From the NCBI RefSeq assembly GCF_008630915.1, contig NZ_CP043909.1, positions 1,240,001-1,304,000 of the forward strand: a DNA stretch of 64,000 nucleotides, read 5' to 3'. Within the stretch, counting starts at the first letter, position 1. Every line of letters starts with the position of its first letter. This DNA comes from Acinetobacter suaedae. Its GTDB lineage: Bacteria; Pseudomonadota; Gammaproteobacteria; Pseudomonadales; Moraxellaceae. Positions 1 to 7,210 of this stretch are shown in pieces. The notes under the pieces are model-generated. The model saw only the letters and a list, made by a program, of their open reading frames with translations. It was not told the DNA's origin and ran no database searches. Both the position numbers and the translations under genes were made by a program.

Positions 1-2
1 AT

Positions 3-440
3 TATCTGGGTTATCAATGGCAGAGTAAGGTTGTCGGTTATGATGTTGATAAACAGAAAAGCTGGTTATCTAAAATAGGATTAGATACGACTTATGGTTA
101 CGTTGTCATGTTGATTTGTGGCGTAGCAGGAATATTACTTCTTTATATATTTTTCTCATTATGGCATCGAAATCAACAGCAAGCACCATACCATAGAATG
201 ATTTTAAAATTTCAAAAAACTGTTCCTAAGCATATGCAGAAAATGCCAGCTGAGACATTTCAGGCTTGGATGCAGCGTTTATCGGTTGATCTTGAAAATC
301 AGGAAGCTTTTAAACAAGTGGTTGTGTTGTATCAGAAAATCGTATTTTTGGAGCAGGGCAATGCTAAAGAACTTGCTCAATTTAAGAAGTTGCTTAAAGA
401 CTGTGCGATTGCAATCAAACAGGCTCAAAAAAACTTGTGA
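3..440 (+). CDS. C-terminal end of a TgpA-like transglutaminase membrane protein (5' end outside window)
   Basis: The reading frame is open from the window edge to a TGA at 440, so only the last 145 codons are present. The visible part has a short segment resembling the end of the periplasmic transglutaminase domain (YWQSKVVGYD type), one hydrophobic helix (roughly MLICGVAGILLLYIFFSLW) and a basic, helical cytoplasmic tail. This layout is typical of the DUF3488/transglutaminase (TgpA) family, whose members have N-terminal membrane helices, a periplasmic transglutaminase domain and a final helix. The assignment rests on this tail alone, so it is moderate. The gene ends 35 bp before tRNA-Val. 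Confidence 0.6.
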   Translation, partial: YLGYQWQSKVVGYDVDKQKSWLSKIGLDTTYGYVVMLICGVAGILLLYIFFSLWHRNQQQAPYHRMILKFQKTVPKHMQKMPAETFQAWMQRLSVDLENQEAFKQVVVLYQKIVFLEQGNAKELAQFKKLLKDCAIAIKQAQKNL

Positions 441-475
441 TCAGTCTGAAAAATGCATATCATGCTTTTCATTCT

Positions 476-552
476 AGGTGTATAGCTCAGTTGGTTAGAG
501 CGCTACGTTGACATCGTAGAGGTCTCCAGTTCGAGTCTGGATATACCTACCA
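476..552 (+). tRNA. tRNA-Val (anticodon GAC)
   Basis: A complete 77-nt cloverleaf is visible. The acceptor stem AGGTGTA pairs with TATACCT, the D-arm is GCTC...GAGC, the anticodon stem CTACG/CGTAG encloses loop TTGACAT with anticodon GAC, the T-loop is TTCGAGT, and CCA is encoded. Its 3' 45 bp (508-552) recur exactly at 10240-10284, so this gene is the attachment site of the island that follows. The island leaves this copy intact. Confidence 0.97.
508..552 (+). repeat. Left attachment repeat (attL), 45-bp direct repeat within tRNA-Val
   Basis: This 45-bp stretch runs from the anticodon loop of tRNA-Val to its CCA end and is identical to 10240-10284. The bases on either side of the two copies differ. 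A tRNA 3' end duplicated at a distance is the usual footprint of tyrosine-recombinase integration. Confidence 0.92.
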
Positions 553-579
553 GAATTCACTGTGAAAACAGTATATTAA

Positions 580-606
580 AGCCCACTCAAAAAGTGGGCT
601 TTTTTG
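580..606 (+). terminator. Rho-independent terminator downstream of tRNA-Val
   Basis: Stem AGCCCACT/AGTGGGCT (580-587/593-600), loop CAAAA, followed by a run of T. It lies inside the island's left edge, so it would replace the tRNA's original terminator, which should now sit beyond attR. Confidence 0.8.
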
Positions 607-666
607 TTTTTGGTGAGTTCAATTTATGTGAGGATGATCTGATGAGGGTTTTAGATAAAATGTGTA

Positions 667-1080
667 TTAGTCACAGGTAGATTTACTAGGGGCAATATAT
701 TTAAGATTGAAATGACCATTGTCCTCAAAAATACAAATACTTCTATGATAGATTTTATTTGTTTCTAACGTTATTTCATAAGCAACATTTTTTTCAAAAA
801 TAGTTAATGGTATTTTAGTACAGGTGTTTTCATTTATAGGTAACACTCCATTTTTATAGTGTTGCTCATAATTACTTTGAAATTCTTTTGTAAAATCTAT
901 TTTACCTGTAGAGACTATAATAGTATTGTCGAATCCATAGTGAGTTTTTGGATTATTTGTGAATGCACACAAATGGTCATTTTTTAGCGTTACCTCTAAG
1001 TCTTTACTTTGGGGATTACATCCACTTATAAATATAAAAAAATTAAGTAGAAAAAATAGGCTGGGAAATTTAATTTTCAT
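667..1080 (-). CDS. Putative periplasmic lipoprotein, T6SS-immunity-like (paralogue 1)
   Basis: The 137-residue product starts with a lipoprotein signal peptide (hydrophobic segment, lipobox ISGC). It aligns along its length with the protein at 2283-2696. Shared segments include LCAFTN, YG.DNT, GKID.TKEF, LPI.E..C, NIAYEI-like and a C-terminal KSTCD, including conserved cysteines. That paralogue sits directly behind a T6SS effector, so this copy is probably an orphan immunity protein kept without its own toxin. It is the most distal of four similar secreted proteins on the minus strand. The family is inferred from context and I assign no known activity. Confidence 0.65.
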   Translation of the reverse strand: MKIKFPSLFFLLNFFIFISGCNPQSKDLEVTLKNDHLCAFTNNPKTHYGFDNTIIVSTGKIDFTKEFQSNYEQHYKNGVLPINENTCTKIPLTIFEKNVAYEITLETNKIYHRSICIFEDNGHFNLKYIAPSKSTCD

Positions 1081-1185
1081 ATTCTATGATCTTGTTAACA
1101 TTGAAATAAAGAATCCTAAAATTCAAGGTTTATCCTCTATTTGGGTATGCTCAGGGGATATCTATAGGAAAGCATCCGAATAAAA

Positions 1186-1641
1186 CTATTTAAAAAAGTT
1201 CTTTATGTTTTCCCAAAAACTTGGCTTTATATCTGTGCACTTGGTCCCTTGGACATCTTGCAATACAAGTTTTCCTGAACTTTTCTTAACGCAAAAATCT
1301 TTGTTGTAAGCTTTTTTCACCCCACCCAATGTTGCACTATATGGTGTATTTTCTTTTAAACCTTTAAAGTTATTTAAATTTTTCTCTGTAAGAAGAATAC
1401 AATTGGTTTTTGTCGGATAGTTATTTTCAAAATGATTTTCATAAATCCAAGATTCCGTACTATCTTGAGATAAATTAAGTATGACGAGGTTAAATATACC
1501 TTTTTGCTGTGTATCATTAATATAAAAACATGGTTTATTATTTTTTAGTTCAATACTCACTTCACCACCTCTATATGGGGATGAAGTGGCCGACACATGG
1601 AATGGAAGAGATAAAAAGGCTAAGAATAAATATTTATGCAT
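1186..1641 (-). CDS. Secreted immunity-like protein without lipobox
   Basis: The 151-residue product has a Sec signal peptide (MHKYLFLAFLSLPFHVSA) with no lipobox cysteine, so it should be a soluble periplasmic protein. The mature part has the same general pattern as its neighbours: an early ELKNNKPCFYIN motif comparable to LKNDHLCAFTN, later cysteines, and a closing region after a KDFCV-type strand. It lies between the secreted protein at 1675-2163 and the lipoprotein at 667-1080, on the same strand. It is probably another orphan immunity protein of the adjacent effector cassette. No toxin partner sits next to it. Confidence 0.55.
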   Translation of the reverse strand: MHKYLFLAFLSLPFHVSATSSPYRGGEVSIELKNNKPCFYINDTQQKGIFNLVILNLSQDSTESWIYENHFENNYPTKTNCILLTEKNLNNFKGLKENTPYSATLGGVKKAYNKDFCVKKSSGKLVLQDVQGTKCTDIKPSFWENIKNFFK

Positions 1642-1674
1642 GATTTAAATATAGGTCTATATAATTTATTTAGA

Positions 1675-2163
1675 TCATTTAATTAGCGAACTAAAAAAAC
1701 TCTTAATTTTATAAAGAATTTTTTTGATTTCTAATGAAATGCTAAAAGGATTTTTGTATTCAGATTGTTGACGCTGTAATTGGCTACCTAGTTTATGAAT
1801 AGATGTATTTTTCTTATCATCTACCACAAGACAGAAGTTTGCAGCATATGTCTTGTCCATATCTAAGATGAGCGAATATGGTCCTGATTCAGTAACATCC
1901 TTTAATGAAAATAGTAGGCAATCTGATTTGTGTCGAGGAGGGGCTTTTAGGTTATCAACCACAACTTCTGAAACAGATCGAGCATTACTGCCGGGTATAC
2001 CTAAATTTATAAGTGCAATATTGTCATCCCGTAATTTAGAGTTGGGATTATTTGTATACAGACACAAAGAGTTTTGAGTTTTTGATAAATATAGTTGTTC
2101 ATGCAATTGATTTGCGAAAGCGTGACCTGATAAAAATAAGATAAATAATCCTAACATTCTCAT
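1675..2163 (-). CDS. Secreted immunity-like protein
   Basis: The 162-residue product has a clear signal peptide I (MRMLGLFILFLSGHAFA, cleavage AFA/N) and no lipobox. The mature domain includes NSLCLYTNNPNSKLRDDN, matching the LCAFTNNPKTHYGFDN region of the lipoprotein at 667-1080, and a FCLVVDD strand like CIFEDN in that protein. It therefore belongs to the same broad immunity-like family but is exported as a soluble protein. The C-terminus carries a basic, hydrophobic tail (KKILYKIKSFFSSLIK) absent from the lipoprotein copies. It starts 86 bp beyond the hairpin at 2249-2268 and may have its own promoter. Confidence 0.55.
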   Translation of the reverse strand: MRMLGLFILFLSGHAFANQLHEQLYLSKTQNSLCLYTNNPNSKLRDDNIALINLGIPGSNARSVSEVVVDNLKAPPRHKSDCLLFSLKDVTESGPYSLILDMDKTYAANFCLVVDDKKNTSIHKLGSQLQRQQSEYKNPFSISLEIKKILYKIKSFFSSLIK

Positions 2164-2248
2164 GGTTTATTTACTATTTAAGATTGTGTTAAATGCAAAG
2201 GTAAAACAAAAACCAATCACAAATAATTAGCTCTTTGGAATTTGTGTG

Positions 2249-2268
2249 AAAGCCCTCTAGAGGGCTTT
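2249..2268 (-). terminator. Palindromic hairpin after the effector/immunity cassette
   Basis: A perfect 20-bp palindrome (AAAGCCCTCT/AGAGGGCTTT) lies 15 bp downstream of the stop of the lipoprotein gene at 2283-2696. Read on the minus strand it gives a GC-rich hairpin ending in a short T run, consistent with a weak intrinsic terminator separating the cassette from the orphan genes. Confidence 0.5.
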
Positions 2269-2282
2269 AGATTGTACATGGA

Positions 2283-2696
2283 TTAATCACAGGTAGATTT
2301 ACCAGGGTCAACGTATTTAATCGATAAGTTATTGTTACGATCAATTAAACAAACATTTGTTTTAAAGCTTTTATTTGTACTTAATACAATCTCATAAGCA
2401 ATATTTTTTTCGATTTCCTTGATAGGTATTAGAACACAATTTTTTTCATCTATTGGAAGAGGCGCATTTTTATAAAGCTTTTCGTAGGTACTTTTGAACT
2501 CTTTAGTATAGTCAATCTTACCCAAGTAAATTAAAAATGTATTATCAACACCATAGTAAGTTTTAATACTGTTTGTAAATGCACATAGATTATCTTGTTT
2601 AATGGTTATCTCTAATGGCCGCGGACCTTGGCTACATGCATTTAATACAATACCTATAGTCAACACAAGGCTAAATTTTAAGCTCTTTTTTATCAT
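2283..2696 (-). CDS. Lipoprotein, likely cognate immunity protein of the adjacent metallopeptidase effector
   Basis: The 137-residue product begins with a lipoprotein signal peptide (MIKKSLKFSLVLTIGIVLNAC, lipobox LNAC). Its gene starts only 2 bp after the stop codon of the effector gene, the usual arrangement for a T6SS effector-immunity pair. It is a paralogue of 667-1080, with shared LCAFTN, YYGVDNT, GKIDYTKEF and KSTCD segments. A lipid-anchored periplasmic immunity protein implies that the effector acts in the periplasm. The immunity role is inferred from position and family pattern. Confidence 0.7.
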   Translation of the reverse strand: MIKKSLKFSLVLTIGIVLNACSQGPRPLEITIKQDNLCAFTNSIKTYYGVDNTFLIYLGKIDYTKEFKSTYEKLYKNAPLPIDEKNCVLIPIKEIEKNIAYEIVLSTNKSFKTNVCLIDRNNNLSIKYVDPGKSTCD

Positions 2697-2698
2697 CT

Positions 2699-3388
2699 TT
2701 AGCTGCTCGGTAACAATGATTTATCATGTGGGTTTAGAATAAAATCTCTCAAGATTCTTTCAACATACCCTAAAAGCTTTAAACTTTGTATATGATGTGG
2801 TCGGGAAGGATTTACGTTCTGGAGGTAGCAAGCATCAAACCAAAACTCAATTAAGCGTCCTTGTTGTTCAAAGTTAAACTCATTAAACTTTTTACCTGAA
2901 TCTCTGCCAAGTATGTCAGTGTCGTATGCTTTGAGCTCTCCACCAGAATCTGCTGATTGCACATTAGATGTATAACCACCTTTGCATAACTGTTTTAAAC
3001 CTAGCCAACCTACAGAAGTACCCATTTGATACTGCCAGACATGAGTCATTTCATGTATAAACCAATGTCGATTTTCTCCAATTGTTTGACTGAAATCTGG
3101 TGTTTCTAAATATTCTGAGCGGGGTAACATTATTTCTCCCGCAGGTGTCATGGCATTACCTGTAGCGCTATGAATAAAACCACCGATATGAAGCCATACT
3201 TTTGAGTAATCAATAGCATCTTTGAATACCAACTGACACATCTTAATTTCACCAGATGTTAGTTTTCTTTTGGTTTCAATTTTTATTTCGGTGGTTGGTG
3301 GTGATTGATTATTTTTTAGTTTAGATAATTTTGCTGTTGCATTTGCTACTATTATTTTAGCTGATTGTTTTGTGGGATTTTTATCCAT
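2699..3388 (-). CDS. Putative T6SS effector with HExxH zinc-metallopeptidase motif
   Basis: I chose the ATG at 3388 because GAGGAG lies 7 bases upstream. An in-frame ATG at 3403 would add five residues. The 229-residue product has no signal peptide. The first 45 residues are polar and basic, followed by a compact domain with HEMTHVWQ (His112, Glu113, His116), the zincin HExxH motif. The flanking W, Y and G pattern resembles metallopeptidase-like proteins often found beside VgrG and PAAR genes. The gene overlaps the PAAR gene by 8 bp and is followed 2 bp later by a periplasmic lipoprotein gene. It probably rides on the PAAR protein and cleaves a periplasmic target. The substrate is unknown. 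Confidence 0.7.
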   Translation of the reverse strand: MDKNPTKQSAKIIVANATAKLSKLKNNQSPPTTEIKIETKRKLTSGEIKMCQLVFKDAIDYSKVWLHIGGFIHSATGNAMTPAGEIMLPRSEYLETPDFSQTIGENRHWFIHEMTHVWQYQMGTSVGWLGLKQLCKGGYTSNVQSADSGGELKAYDTDILGRDSGKKFNEFNFEQQGRLIEFWFDACYLQNVNPSRPHHIQSLKLLGYVERILRDFILNPHDKSLLPSS

Positions 3389-3911
3389 GTTGATGCTCCT
3401 CATAAATAATGCTAATAGTTACTTCTTCTGCACTCGTATTCGTGACTAGCTCAGTAAAACCCTGATCATCAGTCGTACCATGAATAATTTCGCCATTTTT
3501 CTCAATTTCATAGCAGATATTACTTAGAGGGTTTCCTGTTAATTGATCCTTTAATTGGAATCTATGTCCGAAGCTTTCTGAGCTTAGGAAGCTACTTAGG
3601 TTGTCTTTAGAGGATGTTGACGATGACGCACTTGAACTACCACCACCATTATCCTGAACAGCAAGATTTTGTTGTGGTAATAGCTTACAGCCACAAGATA
3701 AAGAATCATTCACTCGGGCAGCAGCTTTTCCAAACACTTGCATGTATGGATCACCACTAATAATCGTTGAAACAGTCTGGTGTTTAGGGCAGGTAGCTTT
3801 ATCACCAACGCAAGCAATGGCTTTACTTTCGATTAAGAAACTACTATTTCCTGAAATAACTTTACCGCCGCCCGTCGTGGGGCAACCAATTACGATATAT
3901 GGCGTTGCCAA
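3381..3911 (-). CDS. PAAR-domain T6SS spike protein with C-terminal transthyretin-like extension
   Basis: The 176-residue product has an N-terminal PAAR domain (about residues 1-90, with the metal-binding pattern CPTTGGG...CVGDKATCPKH...CGCKL). This is the sharpening cone that sits on VgrG. A Ser/Gly-rich linker (about 92-115) leads to a 55-residue beta domain (FQLKDQLTGNPLSNICYEI...TDDQGFTE) of the transthyretin-like type that commonly tethers cargo effectors to PAAR proteins. The next gene, overlapping by 8 bp, encodes the metallopeptidase effector, so this protein is its likely carrier. No vgrG lies in the island, so it must use a VgrG encoded elsewhere, possibly the one at 29174. Confidence 0.85.
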   Translation of the reverse strand: MATPYIVIGCPTTGGGKVISGNSSFLIESKAIACVGDKATCPKHQTVSTIISGDPYMQVFGKAAARVNDSLSCGCKLLPQQNLAVQDNGGGSSSASSSTSSKDNLSSFLSSESFGHRFQLKDQLTGNPLSNICYEIEKNGEIIHGTTDDQGFTELVTNTSAEEVTISIIYEEHQHG

Positions 3912-4026
3912 GTTTAAAACCCTCGTTATATTTTATTTTGGCAACATGATAGCAAAATGAGCCAGGGTGTACGGACTTTTATGTATTTTTATTGCAAAGG
4001 TAGAAATCAAAACTAATCACAAATGA

Positions 4027-4275
4027 TTAACCCTTTGGAATCTCTTCATCTTTTGGATTTCTAACATCCTTAATAAACCGTTCTTCCATTGCTCCATACT
4101 TTTTAAAGTTTTCAGGAGCTTGATTAAGTGAAGGCACGTTTGCACAGCCAGCCCAATCATGATCCTCTGATTGAACAGGGTCCTCCTCCCAGAAGCATAC
4201 AGGGCAGATATCATAGTCATCGTTTGATGGTTCACCTCTGGTTAAGTAACCACAGCATAAACACGGGTAGAGCAC
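4027..4275 (-). CDS. Cysteine-rich CPCC-family protein
   Basis: The 82-residue product starts at a GTG with GGAGAAAT just upstream. It contains YPCLCCGYLT and DICPVCFWEEDP, followed by the conserved DDW-like and NxxSLxxAxxNF segment of the CPCC family. Members are small, probably zinc-binding proteins of unknown function, frequent in polymorphic toxin and immunity neighbourhoods. The classical CPCC motif reads CLCC here. The gene lies between a membrane protein gene and the PAAR gene on the same strand. An immunity role is possible but unproven. Confidence 0.75.
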   Translation of the reverse strand: MLYPCLCCGYLTRGEPSNDDYDICPVCFWEEDPVQSEDHDWAGCANVPSLNQAPENFKKYGAMEERFIKDVRNPKDEEIPKG

Positions 4276-4294
4276 ACTATTTCTCCAAGCTTAC

Positions 4295-4945
4295 TTAACT
4301 ATTTTTCTCAGGCTTTTCAGCAAAATTAGAACTCAAATACACAACATTTTTGGGTTCAACCATTGAGACATTTTTCTTTTCATCAATCACGGCACATAGG
4401 GCAGAGCCACATAAGATACGGTATTGTTTTAAATCGGTTTCAGAGCCAGTAATTTTGATTAAAGGTAATTCATTAATATTGGCAAGAATGTCAGTACCAT
4501 TTTTCTTGCCTTTATCTTGTGTATCAAGAATTGATGTAAATATTAAAACTGAACAACCTACGATTAGAGATACATAAATAGTAAAAGTTGTATAGTTTTT
4601 TCCCAATTCATCTATTTGACTTGAATTATGTGGTTTAACTTGGTGTTTTAAACGAAATTTGATTTTTCGTCTTAAAAAATCAACGATCGTTTGATCTAAA
4701 TCTAGAGAAACATAGATATATCGTACAACATAGAGACCTATTCCTGTTAGGAAAATAGCGATTAAAGGGCTTAATGCTTTCAGAAATCCCCAATAGATTT
4801 TATCTTGAATGCTAAAATTTAAAACTACTGGGTCGACAAAAAAGGGACGTAATAAGCCGCCTAAATATGCTTGCCCCGATACATATAAAAAAATGGCAAT
4901 TAGAGAAATAATAATTGCTGTATCCAACGAAAAATTAAACTTCAT
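4295..4945 (-). CDS. Hypothetical membrane protein, three predicted helices
   Basis: The 216-residue product has hydrophobic segments at about 9-31, 54-79 and 117-140. Between the second and third is a basic stretch of about 35 residues (LRRKIKFRLKHQVKP) that is probably cytoplasmic, and a C-terminal domain of about 70 residues contains two cysteines (YRILCGSALC). AAGGAAA precedes the ATG. The gene starts 9 bp after the Excalibur gene stop and is followed 19 bp later by the CPCC gene, so the three are probably cotranscribed. I do not recognise the family. Confidence 0.6.
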   Translation of the reverse strand: MKFNFSLDTAIIISLIAIFLYVSGQAYLGGLLRPFFVDPVVLNFSIQDKIYWGFLKALSPLIAIFLTGIGLYVVRYIYVSLDLDQTIVDFLRRKIKFRLKHQVKPHNSSQIDELGKNYTTFTIYVSLIVGCSVLIFTSILDTQDKGKKNGTDILANINELPLIKITGSETDLKQYRILCGSALCAVIDEKKNVSMVEPKNVVYLSSNFAEKPEKNS

Positions 4946-4954
4946 TTTATTTCC

Positions 4955-5176
4955 TTATTTTTTCTTCTTTGGGCATTTTTTGCCATTTCCACCCGGCAAG
5001 CAATCACATGCTTGACCATCGCCGTCACGATCCAAACTTTTCCATCCTGTTTGACCCGATTTCTTTCTTTTTTCGTACCATGATTGAGCTTCTTGTTGTG
5101 TAGTAAAGTCAGCACATTTCTTTGCATAGCTTTGAACTGAAATTAGAGCTAGTAATATAAAGGTTATATATTTCAT
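4955..5176 (-). CDS. Secreted Excalibur-domain calcium-binding protein
   Basis: The 73-residue product has a signal peptide (MKYITFILLALISVQSYA) followed by one Excalibur-type module. The calcium-binding loop DRDGDGQACDCLPGG carries the characteristic DxDxDGxxC pattern, and an upstream cysteine (KKCADF) can complete a disulfide. The lysine-rich tail is short. Excalibur modules are extracellular calcium-binding motifs often attached to nucleases or surface proteins. Here the module stands alone, so its role is unknown. It is the first gene of a probable three-gene minus-strand unit. Confidence 0.75.
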   Translation of the reverse strand: MKYITFILLALISVQSYAKKCADFTTQQEAQSWYEKRKKSGQTGWKSLDRDGDGQACDCLPGGNGKKCPKKKK

Positions 5177-5288
5177 AAATTTAATTTTGATAAATGTTTG
5201 AAAGCATTGTATCAGTGCTTAATTAAGCTCTGCAATTCTAGTTGCTGAAACTTTGTAGCTTGCTAACGAGTTTTCAGTTTTCTTTATT

Positions 5289-5352
5289 GGTTGACAAAAT
5301 ATGAAAATAGTCGCAAAATTTGGTTGACAAAGTTTATATTTAGTCCTAAGTT
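5289..5352 (+). promoter_or_regulatory. Tandem 33-bp repeat and promoter region upstream of the XRE-ImmA operon
   Basis: GGTTGACAAA occurs at 5289-5298 and again at 5322-5331. A TAGTC block sits at the same offset in each copy, giving two diverged tandem units of 33 bp (three helical turns). The second TTGACA (5324-5329) is a good -35 box, 17 bp from TAAGTT (5347-5352). A perfect TATAAT also occurs at 5385-5390, only 3 bp before the first ATG. The repeats are plausible binding sites for the HTH protein encoded by the operon. Confidence 0.5.
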
Positions 5353-5393
5353 GTATTTAACCCACATCTCAAATTTTTTGGACTTATAATTTT

Positions 5394-6017
5394 ATGAATG
5401 ACGGTAATAAATTACATCCTCCTTCAGCCTTTGAGCCTCAGTTAACAGACGAGGTGCTGAGATACTTTGCAACACCAATGCTCGAAATTTATCATGATGT
5501 TCACGAAGTATTAAATAGTGAAAATGATGATAACTATACACGTGGTACAACAATTTTTGGTCGCACGTATGAACAGTTTAAAAAATTAATTGCTTCAGAT
5601 GATTGTCCAGTAAAAGTTCATCTTAAAGATGGAACATTTAGATTTGTTTTTCAAGTTGGTTACGCTCAGATTGGTTTTTGCAAAGGAAGTTCTACTGATC
5701 CTAAATCATTAAAACTAAGAAAATATACGCCAACGAATTATGACTTATTCCAGTTTGATGACAATCAACCAGTGATATGGAAATTTATTCTAAATGAACC
5801 CAAAACTGATGAAGACGAAGCATTTGTTGAGTTTGTTGGTTTTAATTTAGCCACTGTACCAGTTGCTTATTGGAGATCTAATGACAATTTAGATGGTAAT
5901 AAGTTACATTTGGTAGACCCAATTACTCCTGAATCTGTTGAGCTTAATGCTCCATTTATTGAAGATCCTGATGAAGATGATCTTTTAGATGAAGATTTAA
6001 ACACTAAATTCAAATAG
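5394..6017 (+). CDS. Hypothetical acidic protein paired with the XRE-ImmA gene
   Basis: The 207-residue soluble product has no signal peptide or membrane segment. It appears to be an alpha/beta domain and ends in a strongly acidic tail (EDPDEDDLLDEDLNTKFK). It is the first gene of a two-gene unit: the XRE-ImmA gene begins 20 bp after its stop. The ATG has no obvious ribosome binding site. A perfect -10 box lies 3 bp upstream, so a leaderless transcript is conceivable. I do not recognise the family. The pairing suggests a partner or substrate of the protease-regulator, as in toxin-antitoxin or anti-repressor pairs, but that is inference. Confidence 0.6.
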   Translation: MNDGNKLHPPSAFEPQLTDEVLRYFATPMLEIYHDVHEVLNSENDDNYTRGTTIFGRTYEQFKKLIASDDCPVKVHLKDGTFRFVFQVGYAQIGFCKGSSTDPKSLKLRKYTPTNYDLFQFDDNQPVIWKFILNEPKTDEDEAFVEFVGFNLATVPVAYWRSNDNLDGNKLHLVDPITPESVELNAPFIEDPDEDDLLDEDLNTKFK

Positions 6018-6037
6018 TCGTAACAAGCAATGTCATT

Positions 6038-7123
6038 ATGAACACGCCTTTTAATGGATTAGAACTAAAACTTCTAAGACAGTTTAACCAACTGTCTTTG
6101 GAAGAGTTAGGTCAGCACCTAGAGTGCACACGGCAGTATGTTCACAAAGTTGAGACAGGACAAACCATTCCTAGTATTCAATTTATTCAACAAGCTGCGA
6201 ATTACTTTAATGTTCCTGAAGAGTTATTCACTCATGTAAAACCTGTATTACAGGAAGAGCAAATCCATTTTAGAAGTCTGAGATCTACGAAAGTAACTAC
6301 TAAACAAGTTATTATTGCGCGCGGTGAATACCTCAAGCGTTTAACTGAATATTTAGATTCTAAACTTCGTTTGCCTAAATATGATATTCAAGATTCTAGT
6401 CGTTCTGGTTCTATAGAAGCGATTGCTGAACAGTGTCGTGTTGAGTGGGGACTGGGTTTAGGACCGATCAGTAACATGATTCGTTTATGTGAGTCACATG
6501 GTGTAGTCGTTACTACTTTTAAATCATTATCGACAGAAGTAGATGCGCTTTCGTTAGCAACAGCACGTCCAATCTTTGTTCGTAATGAAGCGAAAGAGAG
6601 TGAGTGTCGCCAGCGTTTTGATCTTGCTCATGAACTCGGTCATTTAGTGCTGCACGATGGCATGGTTACAGGGGATCGTATTACTGAGTCTGAAGCAAAT
6701 CAGTTCGCCTCAGCTTTTTTGATTCCTCAAACGATGATGCGTACTCATTTCCCAACATGGTTTAGAGCAGGGCGTTATGATTGGGACAAACTTAGTGAGT
6801 TTAAACAAACTTGGAAAGTAAGTAAGGCTGCAATTCTTTATAGAGCTAAATCTTTAGGACTACTCACTCAAGAGCAATATACGAGTGGTGTAGTTACTTT
6901 GAGAAAACGAAGTGAAGCAATTACTGAGAAAGAAGATCACTTAATTCCAAAAGAAAGACCTGAGCTTCTTCAAGCATGTTTTACAATGCTTGCTAAGAAG
7001 AAAATTTATGCTGAAGATATAGCTAAAGCTTTAGATATGAATGTTAGTTTTCTTGAAAATTTGGTAGGAATACAGATTCCTAAACAACCAAGAACCCCTA
7101 AACTAGTAGAAGAAAGCGCTTAA
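6038..7123 (+). CDS. XRE-family HTH / ImmA-IrrE metallopeptidase regulator
   Basis: The 361-residue product has an N-terminal XRE helix-turn-helix (about residues 8-62, LSLEELGQHLECTRQYVHKVE) and a central ImmA/IrrE zinc-peptidase domain. The catalytic motif is HELGH (His198, Glu199, His202), followed by the downstream glutamate helix TESEANQFASAF. The C-terminal 90 residues are helical. Such fusions control mobile elements or stress responses by binding DNA and cleaving a regulator. The protein is full length with all catalytic residues. It lies 20 bp behind the acidic 207-residue protein and probably recognises the tandem repeat upstream of that gene. Confidence 0.88.
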   Translation: MNTPFNGLELKLLRQFNQLSLEELGQHLECTRQYVHKVETGQTIPSIQFIQQAANYFNVPEELFTHVKPVLQEEQIHFRSLRSTKVTTKQVIIARGEYLKRLTEYLDSKLRLPKYDIQDSSRSGSIEAIAEQCRVEWGLGLGPISNMIRLCESHGVVVTTFKSLSTEVDALSLATARPIFVRNEAKESECRQRFDLAHELGHLVLHDGMVTGDRITESEANQFASAFLIPQTMMRTHFPTWFRAGRYDWDKLSEFKQTWKVSKAAILYRAKSLGLLTQEQYTSGVVTLRKRSEAITEKEDHLIPKERPELLQACFTMLAKKKIYAEDIAKALDMNVSFLENLVGIQIPKQPRTPKLVEESA

Positions 7124-7137
7124 GGGCGCTTTTTTTA
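7113..7137 (+). terminator. Terminator of the XRE-ImmA operon
   Basis: Stem AAAGCGC/GCGCTTT (7113-7119/7126-7132) with a six-base loop and a following T run. It overlaps the last codons of the ImmA gene. Confidence 0.75.
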
Positions 7138-7210
7138 TTTATTTTATATAACATATTGTTATTTTTGTTTTTATTTCATATCATTCCAAAAAATCTTATT
7201 GATATTAAGT

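Noticed and set aside
959..1183. Plus-strand open frame of 74 codons
   Set aside because: It lies mostly opposite the lipoprotein gene at 667-1080, has no ribosome binding site and no protein-like pattern.
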